Assembly (NCBI GenBank): GCA_022791995.1
Contig: JAAWAD010000043.1
Location: forward strand, 1-64,000
DNA length: 64,000 nt
Direction of reading: 5' to 3'
Source: Lawsonibacter sp.
Lineage (GTDB): Bacteria; Bacillota; Clostridia; Oscillospirales; Oscillospiraceae
Of the stretch, positions 57,783 to 64,000 are shown one piece after another. Position numbers and translations under genes: made by a program. How positions within the stretch are numbered: the stretch's first letter is position 1; each line of letters starts with the position of its first letter. The notes below the pieces were generated by a model. That model worked only from the letters and a program-made list of their open reading frames with translations, did no database searches and was not told where the DNA came from.

Positions 57783-57883
57783 ACTACTGCACCTCCTGCT
57801 CGGGGGGCTCTGCGGAGCCCGTGGTTGATTGCGGCAGGAGCGGATATTCTGCCCTGGACCGCTCGACAGTGCTGTGGTTCAAA

Positions 57884-57914
57884 AGAGCTCCCGCAGAGAA
57901 TTGGCAGGAGCTCT
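57884..57914 (-). terminator. Rho-independent terminator of the 57921 gene
   Basis: agagctcc / ggagctct with T-run on the minus strand. Confidence 0.6.
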
Positions 57915-57920
57915 GTGTGG

Positions 57921-59006
57921 CTACTCGGTCAAAAGGGCATAGGCGGCCTGAGCCCCCTGGGGCAGAGCATTGGAAATCAGTACCAGACAGCTGTCTCCCT
58001 CTGTAATACCCGCCTGGAAGAGGAGGTCGGCAGCCGGCTGCTCCGGGTCGTCCTCCATCCAGATGTGGTCGGCATAGGTCTCCAGAAGGGCGGGGGTGAG
58101 GCCGGTCCTGGTATCCTCTCCCGTGAGCACGGCCGGGTCCACCCGTACAGACAGCGCGGTGTCATAGGGCTTCAGCGCGCTGCGCAGCTCCTGGAAGAAG
58201 GCCTCCATACTCTCGCTCAGCCGGGCAGGGTCGTACCGGTTCCCCCGGGTGATGACATCCACCCCGCCACGGTTGGGGAAGCAGCAGTCCTCCAGGACAA
58301 TCTCGTCAAAGCCCAGCTCAGCCAGCTCGGCGCACAGGCCCGCAACATAGGCCCGGACCTCCGGGACAGCGGGGCTCATCCACCGCAGGTTCTCGTCGTC
58401 CCGCCAGTTCCAGCCGTTGGAGGTCTGGATGCCGTAGGGGCGGAAATAGTAGGGCACGGAGTTGTCCCGGAAGCAGGCGACCCGGGCGATGGTATAAGTC
58501 TCTCCCTGGTTGCACAGCCGCAGGTGGTTGTTGATGCCTGCGACCTCAGAGCTGACAAAGGACTGACTGGCCTCCTCCAGCTGAGAGGCCCAGCCCAGCT
58601 GGCCCTCCTGGTCCTTCATCACCACCACCAGGGCGTTGGCCCCCGCCTCGGCCAGCTTCTGCGGAGCGGTCCCCTCCAGCAGCTCCGTGAGAGAGACCTG
58701 GAGGGCAGCCAGCGCGGGCTCCTCCGGTTCCGGCTCTGGCTCGGGCAGTCCCGGGACCGACTGGCTTCCCATGGTATCTCCGTCAATCAGATTCACATCG
58801 CCCGACTGGTCGGGGCGCAGCCCCTGAAGGAAGGGCAACTCAATACGCAGGCCGTTGTCGGTGTAAACAATGTACCGCTGGGCAAAAAACAGTCCCCCGA
58901 CCGCCAGAACAACGATCACCCCCAGGATGATTGTGAGGCTGAGCAGGCGGTCGTGAAAGGTACGCCGCCCCCGATAGCCCCCCGCTCTTCTGCTCCGCTG
59001 GCCCAC
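57921..59006 (-). CDS. Membrane-anchored putative glycoside hydrolase-like protein (DUF4015-type)
   Basis: N-terminal TM; NALVVVMKDQEGQLGW, IARVACFRDNSVPYYFR, GWNWRDDENLRWMSPAVPEVRAYVAGLCAELAELGFDEIVLEDCCFP. Confidence 0.82.
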   Translation of the reverse strand: MGQRSRRAGGYRGRRTFHDRLLSLTIILGVIVVLAVGGLFFAQRYIVYTDNGLRIELPFLQGLRPDQSGDVNLIDGDTMGSQSVPGLPEPEPEPEEPALAALQVSLTELLEGTAPQKLAEAGANALVVVMKDQEGQLGWASQLEEASQSFVSSEVAGINNHLRLCNQGETYTIARVACFRDNSVPYYFRPYGIQTSNGWNWRDDENLRWMSPAVPEVRAYVAGLCAELAELGFDEIVLEDCCFPNRGGVDVITRGNRYDPARLSESMEAFFQELRSALKPYDTALSVRVDPAVLTGEDTRTGLTPALLETYADHIWMEDDPEQPAADLLFQAGITEGDSCLVLISNALPQGAQAAYALLTE

Positions 59007-59139
59007 TTTGCGCCCCTCCTTTCTTGTGGTATAGCTGTTCCTGCTCCTTCAAAAAGCGGGAGATCATGCTCTGCCGCAATTATACCAATATTTTGCCCTG
59101 TTGGCAACTGCCAATTCCCCCAAATTGGAAAAAACTTGC

Positions 59140-59877
59140 TCAGATCACCATCCCCCCGTCTACCTCCAGCACTTGGCCGGTGATGAAGGAGGCCCGGTCA
59201 GAGGCCAGAAACCAGATGGCCTGCGCCGCTTCTTCTGGAGTGCCAACCCGGCCCAGAGGGGTATCCTCTGCCAGGGCGGCCAGGTCCTCCTGGGACAGGT
59301 GGGCGTTCATCTGTGTGTCGATGACCCCGGGGGCCACGCAGTTTACCCGAATGCAGGAAGGGCCCAACTCCTTGGCCAGGGCGCGGGTTAAGCCGATCAC
59401 CCCGGCCTTGGCGGCGGAATAGGGGGCCTCGCAGGAGCCCCCCGTCACCCCCCACATGGAGGAGACAGTGACGATGGCCCCCGCCTTCCGCCGGACCATG
59501 CCGGGGATTGCCGCCTGAATGGTGTAGAAGACCCCGTCCAGATCGGCGGCCATCAGCTGCCGCCATTGGGCGTTGGTGGTGTCGGTGAGCAGCTGCTGGG
59601 GCAGGGCGATGCCGGCGCAGCACACCAGGGCGTCCAGGCACCCCAGGGCCTCCTCCGCCTGATGGACCAGCCGGACGGCCTCCTCCGGGCGAGAGACGTC
59701 GGCCTGGATGGGGACTGCTCGGATTCCTGGATTGCCCAGCACCCGGGCCAACGCCTCAGCCCTGGCTTGGCTGCGGTGAAAGCCAATGGCGATGTCCCAG
59801 CCCTCCCGGGCAAAGAGGCGGGCACAGGCCGCGCCAATTCCGCGGGAGGCCCCAGTAATCAATACAGTTTTGTTCAC
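59140..59877 (-). CDS. SDR family oxidoreductase (FabG-like)
   Basis: VLITGASRGIGAACARLFAREGW; VSSMWGVTGGSCEAPYSAAKAGVIGLTRALAKELG. Confidence 0.94.
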   Translation of the reverse strand: MNKTVLITGASRGIGAACARLFAREGWDIAIGFHRSQARAEALARVLGNPGIRAVPIQADVSRPEEAVRLVHQAEEALGCLDALVCCAGIALPQQLLTDTTNAQWRQLMAADLDGVFYTIQAAIPGMVRRKAGAIVTVSSMWGVTGGSCEAPYSAAKAGVIGLTRALAKELGPSCIRVNCVAPGVIDTQMNAHLSQEDLAALAEDTPLGRVGTPEEAAQAIWFLASDRASFITGQVLEVDGGMVI

Positions 59878-60130
59878 GCCAACACTCCTCCGCGTTTATC
59901 TATTATACTGCTTTGTTCCATGTTATCATACCTGTCAGCTCGATGCAATCGCTCTTGCTCTTTTCCTTGAGAGCGTATCATATAGTTGGAATGGATGGAG
60001 CCCCGATCTCCCGGGGCAAGCCTGAAAAGCAGAAAAAACCCCTAAACGGATAGAGGCTTTTCTGTGTGTTTGAACGCGGCGGTTTTAATTGCCAGGGATG
60101 CAGGTGTGATTGGATAGGGAGGGTTTCTGC

Positions 60131-61105
60131 TCAGAGATTGCTCTGAAAGTTACCCAAAATGCGCAGGTAGGAGGTGGAGCGGGACAGCTCCTCCAGAGCG
60201 GCGTCCATGCCAGAGGCAGTGAGGCTGCCGGTGAACTCCAGGAAAAACAGGTACTCCCAGCTCTTCTCCGGGATGGGGCGGGACTCCAGCTTGACCAGAT
60301 TCAGCCCGTGGAGCAGGCAGACGGTCAAAATCCGCTGCAAGCTGCCCACCTCGTGGGGGGTGGAGAGGACGGCGGCAATTTTGTCCGCCCCGGGGCGCAG
60401 CTCCATGCGGGGAGAGATGACCACAAAGCGGGTGGTGTTGCTGCCGTTGTGGTTGGTGCCCCGGTGGAGAATCTCCAGCCCGTAGAGCTCCGCCGCCCGG
60501 GCCGAACAGATAGCCGCCCGGGTGATATCTCCGGTCTGGGCCACATACCGGGCGCTGGCCGCCGTGTCCTCAAAGGGAATCTGCTCCCAATCCGGGTGTT
60601 GGGACAGGAAGCGGTCGCTCTGAAACAGGCCCTGCTCGTGGGAATAGACCCGGGTGATGGTGTCCAGCGTGGCTCCTTTGGGGGCCATCAGACAGTGCTC
60701 CACTTTAACGGTGTCCTCTCCCACGATGTAGTGCTCATACTGGGCCAGCAGCTCATAGACCTGGCGGATGGCCCCGGTGGTGCTGTTTTCGATGGGGAGA
60801 ACGGCGTAATCCGTCTCTCCCCGCTGAATGGCCTCGAAGGCGTCCTCAAACCGGTCCAATCCCTGGAGCCGGACCCCTTCGCCGAAGAAGGCCAGGGCGG
60901 CCATCTCGCTGTAGGCCCCCGCCACTCCCTGGTAGACCACCCGGGGGCGCTCCACCGGGGGACGGACGGCGGCCATCGCCTCCCGGCACCGGGTATAGCC
61001 TGTGCTCCGCTGTCCCGGCGCTGCCGTCAAATCCAGCCGCGCCCGGAGCAGGGCCATCAGCTCCCGGTCCAGGGCCTCCAGGCGGGCCGGTGTATTTGTT
61101 TCCAT
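60131..61105 (-). CDS. pheA: Prephenate dehydratase
   Basis: VVYQGVAGAYSEMAALAFFGEGV, DYAVLPIENSTTGAIRQVYELL, NTTRFVVISPR, KLESRPIPEKSWEYLFFLEFTG; start trimmed from larger ORF. Confidence 0.94.
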   Translation of the reverse strand: METNTPARLEALDRELMALLRARLDLTAAPGQRSTGYTRCREAMAAVRPPVERPRVVYQGVAGAYSEMAALAFFGEGVRLQGLDRFEDAFEAIQRGETDYAVLPIENSTTGAIRQVYELLAQYEHYIVGEDTVKVEHCLMAPKGATLDTITRVYSHEQGLFQSDRFLSQHPDWEQIPFEDTAASARYVAQTGDITRAAICSARAAELYGLEILHRGTNHNGSNTTRFVVISPRMELRPGADKIAAVLSTPHEVGSLQRILTVCLLHGLNLVKLESRPIPEKSWEYLFFLEFTGSLTASGMDAALEELSRSTSYLRILGNFQSNL

Positions 61106-61161
61106 GGTGATTTCCCCTTTATCTTGCTTTTTATGCCCGTTTTCCGTTGGAGCGGAGGCAT

Positions 61162-61494
61162 CTAAAATACGCCCTGTACCAGCGCCATATATAGAATGGT
61201 GGCCCCAAAGATGGACAGCATATCGATCCCCTTCCACAGGTGAAGGAGGACTGCCGTCATCCCCGCCGCCAGGGAAGGAACCCAGCCCGCCGGGGAGGCA
61301 AAGGATACCCCCTTCAGGCAGTAGACGATCAGCATGGCGATGATAGCGGGGGGCAGGACCCGGCCCAGGTAGAGGACCAGCTTCGGGGGATGATCCCCCC
61401 GGTCGAAGAGCAGGAAGGGCAGGGCCCGGGTAAGGAAAGTAACCAGCGTCATCACCGCCACCGAGGCCAGAGCTTGTCCAGGTGTCATCGTCAT
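61162..61494 (-). CDS. azlD: AzlD family branched-chain amino acid exporter subunit
   Basis: VAVMTLVTFLTRALPFLLF...LGRVLPPAIIAMLIVYCLKGVSF; ATGA overlap with azlC. Confidence 0.9.
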   Translation of the reverse strand: MTMTPGQALASVAVMTLVTFLTRALPFLLFDRGDHPPKLVLYLGRVLPPAIIAMLIVYCLKGVSFASPAGWVPSLAAGMTAVLLHLWKGIDMLSIFGATILYMALVQGVF

Positions 61495-62189
61495 GAGAGC
61501 GCCTCCTTTTTCTCCTCCAGCCGGGGCCGCAGCAGAGTGAGAGCCAGCACAATGATGCCCAGAGCGGGGAGGAGCATGTCCTCCGCCCCCACAAGAAGCA
61601 GGCTGGCCAGGGTGGCGCCCCCACCCAGAAGGGCGGGCAGGTGACTCCCCGCCGCCCTCCACTGGCCCACGGCGATGACCAGAAACAGAGCGGTCATGGC
61701 AAAGTCCACCCCTGTGGTGTCAAAGCCCAAAGCGGCTCCCAGCACAGCTCCCAGCACCGAGCCCAGAATCCAATAGCTCTGGTCCAGCATCGCCACTGCA
61801 AAATAAAAGTCGTGCTCTTCCACCCCCTCCGGGGCTTTGGCGGAGCTGAGAAGGGCGTAGGTCTCGTCTGTAAGGGAAAAGATCATGTAAAGCTTCCGCG
61901 CACCCATGCCCCGAAACTTCTCCAGCATAGAGAGGCCATAGACCAGATGGCGGAAGTTAATCATTAAAGTCAAAAAGGCGGTCTGGGTCAAAGAGGCCCC
62001 CGCCGCCAGCAGCGACACCCCCAGATACTGGCCTGAGCCGGCATAGATGGTCAGGCTCATCAAAAAGGCCCAGCCCACACCGTACCCGGCCGACTGAAGC
62101 ATCAGCCCAAAGGCCATCCCAATGGCCAGATAGCCCATCAGCACCGGCACCGTCAGGGGGAAGGCGGCAGCCAGCGTTCTTCGGTTCAT
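61491..62189 (-). CDS. azlC: AzlC family branched-chain amino acid exporter subunit
   Basis: AAFPLTVPVLMGYLAIGMAFGLMLQSAGYGVGWAFLMSLTIYAGSGQYLGVSLL. Confidence 0.94.
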   Translation of the reverse strand: MNRRTLAAAFPLTVPVLMGYLAIGMAFGLMLQSAGYGVGWAFLMSLTIYAGSGQYLGVSLLAAGASLTQTAFLTLMINFRHLVYGLSMLEKFRGMGARKLYMIFSLTDETYALLSSAKAPEGVEEHDFYFAVAMLDQSYWILGSVLGAVLGAALGFDTTGVDFAMTALFLVIAVGQWRAAGSHLPALLGGGATLASLLLVGAEDMLLPALGIIVLALTLLRPRLEEKKEALS

Positions 62190-62311
62190 GCGGTATGTTC
62201 ACCTCTTAAAACGATTTCTCCCTATTGTACCTGTTTTCCCTCCGCGGTGCAAGCCCTGTTTTGGGAAATTCCTGTGCAAGGATGAACCGTGTTGGAAAGG
62301 AAGCCTTTCAC

Positions 62312-62410
62312 ATGACAAAGGGGAACGCAAAAGGAGCTCCCACTGGAAAAAGGCGGTCCCTCTATATAAGATCTGAATTTTATATGAATCGTTCAAATTC
62401 AATTTCATAA
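62312..62410 (+). CDS. Candidate 32-aa basic small protein
   Basis: MTKGNAKGAPTGKRRSLYIRSEFYMNRSNSIS; SD GGAAAGGA upstream; hairpin immediately downstream. Confidence 0.4.
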   Translation: MTKGNAKGAPTGKRRSLYIRSEFYMNRSNSIS

Positions 62411-62445
62411 GGACCTGCTGTCTACGGCATTCAGACAGCAAGTCC
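62411..62445 (+). terminator. Hairpin downstream of the 32-aa ORF
   Basis: ggacctgctgtct-N9-agacagcaagtcc then CTTTG. Confidence 0.5.
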
Positions 62446-62525
62446 CTTTGCAGATTTTGGGTAAAAACAGTCTTTTTCAGCGCGTCGGAGGCGAAAGCGG
62501 CATAGGATAATGCGGGGTGGTTTTG

Positions 62526-62768
62526 ATGTTGGGAAGTCTGTTCCGCTATGACGTGCGAATCTTACTGGTGCTGGCTATTGTCCTGGCCATTCTGCTGGCC
62601 CAGGACCAGGACGAGGGCAATGTGGCCCGTATGGCCGCCTTTTTTGACATTCTGGGGGACGTACTGGGGCTGTTCGCCCTACAGCCGGAGCTGTTCAGGG
62701 GGACCTCCACAAAGAAAACGGAGAGAGAGACAGACGCTCTGGAGGAATTATCTCAGCCAGCGCTGTAG
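62526..62768 (+). CDS. Small hypothetical protein with one TM
   Basis: MLGSLFRYDVRILLVLAIVLAILLAQDQDEGNVARMAAFFDILGDVLGLFALQ; GGGGTGG SD-like; overlaps patatin gene tail. Confidence 0.4.
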   Translation: MLGSLFRYDVRILLVLAIVLAILLAQDQDEGNVARMAAFFDILGDVLGLFALQPELFRGTSTKKTERETDALEELSQPAL

Positions 62769-63596
62769 CTCCTCGGCCCGGTCCATGGCCATCTGATAGC
62801 CAGCCGCCCACAGCAGGCGCAGCTTTTCTGGGTCCCGCTCCGTGCGGGAGACCCCCAGGGTGGTGTGGGGAGCGATGACCAGCAGCTTTCCCTGGCGCTC
62901 CAGCTGGAACATCCGCTCCCGGCTCTGGTTGTACCGCTCCGCCCGGTCCTGCATGGCCGCCACAAAATTGGGGTACTGCCGGTAGGTCCGGCGGATCAGG
63001 GGCATCAGGGTGTCCGACCGGCGTACAAAGTCCCGGGGCCGGGTGAGTACCACCACCACCCGGTCGCAGCCCATGTCCAGTGCCCGCTGCCAGGGGATGG
63101 CGTCTCCGATTCCCCCGTCCAGGTAGGGCTGGCCCTCAATTTCAAAGATGGGAAACAGCAGAGGCATGGCGCAGGTGGCCTTGATTACAGTGGCATGGGG
63201 ATCCCGTCGGGGAACCGGCAGATAGTCCGCCCGTCCGGTGTTCAGATTGGTCAGCACCGCCTCAACCTGTCCGGGGTAGGCCTCGAAGGCGTCGTAATCG
63301 AAGGGGACCAGCTGGTTGGGAATGGTCTCGAAGGAGAACTCCAGACCAAAGTAGCTGCGGTTGTCTCGATTCGCCAGGTTGTTCATCCCCATGTAGCGGT
63401 GGTCGTTGGCATAGGTGGTGACGACCTCCAAGTTGCGTCCCTTCTGCCGGGAGAGGTAGCTTACCCCATAGGCCATTCCGGCGGATACTCCAACGACGTA
63501 ATCAGTCATAAGATTGGCCTCCAGCAGGCCGTCACACACGCCGCTGGAGAAAATCGCACGGAGGGCCCCGCCCTCCAGAACCAAGCCTGTTTTCAT
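62748..63596 (-). CDS. Patatin-like phospholipase family protein
   Basis: TGLVLEGGALRAIFSSGVCDGLL, VGVSAGMAYG (GxSxG), YLDGGIGDAIPWQRAL (DGG). Confidence 0.93.
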   Translation of the reverse strand: MKTGLVLEGGALRAIFSSGVCDGLLEANLMTDYVVGVSAGMAYGVSYLSRQKGRNLEVVTTYANDHRYMGMNNLANRDNRSYFGLEFSFETIPNQLVPFDYDAFEAYPGQVEAVLTNLNTGRADYLPVPRRDPHATVIKATCAMPLLFPIFEIEGQPYLDGGIGDAIPWQRALDMGCDRVVVVLTRPRDFVRRSDTLMPLIRRTYRQYPNFVAAMQDRAERYNQSRERMFQLERQGKLLVIAPHTTLGVSRTERDPEKLRLLWAAGYQMAMDRAEELQRWLR

Positions 63597-63693
63597 CGGA
63601 TACCGTTTGCCTCCTGTGATAGTTTTCCCGTTCTGGCTATAGTATGGTCAAATCCCTTGAAAAAAGAATCAAAAATCCTGGGAAATCCGCTTT

Positions 63694-64000
63694 TTATTTC
63701 GCCTGACGGTCAAACAGGGGGCGGACAGCTTCCCAGACGCTGTCCGCAATGGAATCCGCGTCCCCGCTGGCGTCGAGTATCACGACCTGATCCAGCTCCC
63801 TCTGCCGCGCAAAGGCTTCAAAATACTTTTCCCGCACTGCCGTCAGACGGTCCTCCCGCTCAAACAGCTCCCGATGCTGTCCCCGTACCCCGATGCGCTC
63901 CAGGGCCGTCTGGACAGGCATATCCAGAAAAATGGTCCGGTCCGGCCGAAGCAGCGAAGCGCTCTGGCTGTTTGTCTGAATGACCCAGTCCATGTCTGCA
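63694..64000 (-). CDS. tmk: dTMP kinase, C-terminal part (runs off the right edge)
   Basis: MDWVIQTNSQSASLLRPDRTIFLDMPVQTALERI...RELFEREDRLTAVREKYFEAF. Confidence 0.75.
   Translation of the reverse strand, partial: ADMDWVIQTNSQSASLLRPDRTIFLDMPVQTALERIGVRGQHRELFEREDRLTAVREKYFEAFARQRELDQVVILDASGDADSIADSVWEAVRPLFDRQAK

Noticed and set aside
56412-59183. 923-aa plus-strand ORF
   Set aside because: Antisense to FapA and the DUF4015-type gene, both with recognisable domains; GC-rich shadow ORF with His/Gly/Gln-rich nonsense composition
61106-61624. N-terminal extension of the pheA ORF
   Set aside because: Overlaps azlD out of frame; the true pheA start is the ATG at 61105 based on prephenate dehydratase homology
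1-64000. tRNA, rRNA or CRISPR genes
   Set aside because: No T-loop-like, rRNA or repeat-spacer signals recognised by eye; a tRNAscan/Infernal run would be decisive

Overview
64 kb of a high-GC, Gram-positive (Clostridia / Oscillospiraceae-like, inferred from gene content) chromosome. Most of it is core housekeeping DNA: ispE, a Lrp/aminotransferase/ThrH/DUF1015 operon, rubrerythrin, dfrA-thyA, RluA, PcrA, a HlyD-MacB efflux operon with an S-layer-domain protein, mltG, a U32 peptidase, trmO, amylosucrase-fructokinase, TAXI-TRAP, gdpP-rplI-dnaB, tilS-hpt-ftsH, rtcB, a TPP riboswitch with thiT, glgP-malQ, rqcH, mini-RNase III, fapA, pheA, azlCD, a patatin-like protein and a partial tmk. No rRNA, tRNA, CRISPR array or prophage was recognised. 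The best leads for undescribed biology are: (1) a MerR-type operon at 27.1-28.6 kb, with a membrane-anchored regulator and two small membrane proteins that end in the same C-terminal motif, whose codons supply the Shine-Dalgarno of the next overlapping gene; (2) tandem paralogous membrane proteins of unknown function between dnaB and tilS; (3) a 67-aa Cys/Gly/Asn-rich membrane protein; (4) a MITE-like 161-bp element inserted exactly at the rtcB stop codon; (5) an 11-bp-periodic direct-repeat array upstream of the efflux operon; (6) a small HTH regulator with two membrane proteins and a clear operator; (7) a decayed reverse-rubrerythrin remnant at an AT-rich junction near the left edge. All family names were assigned by reading the sequence; no database search was run.
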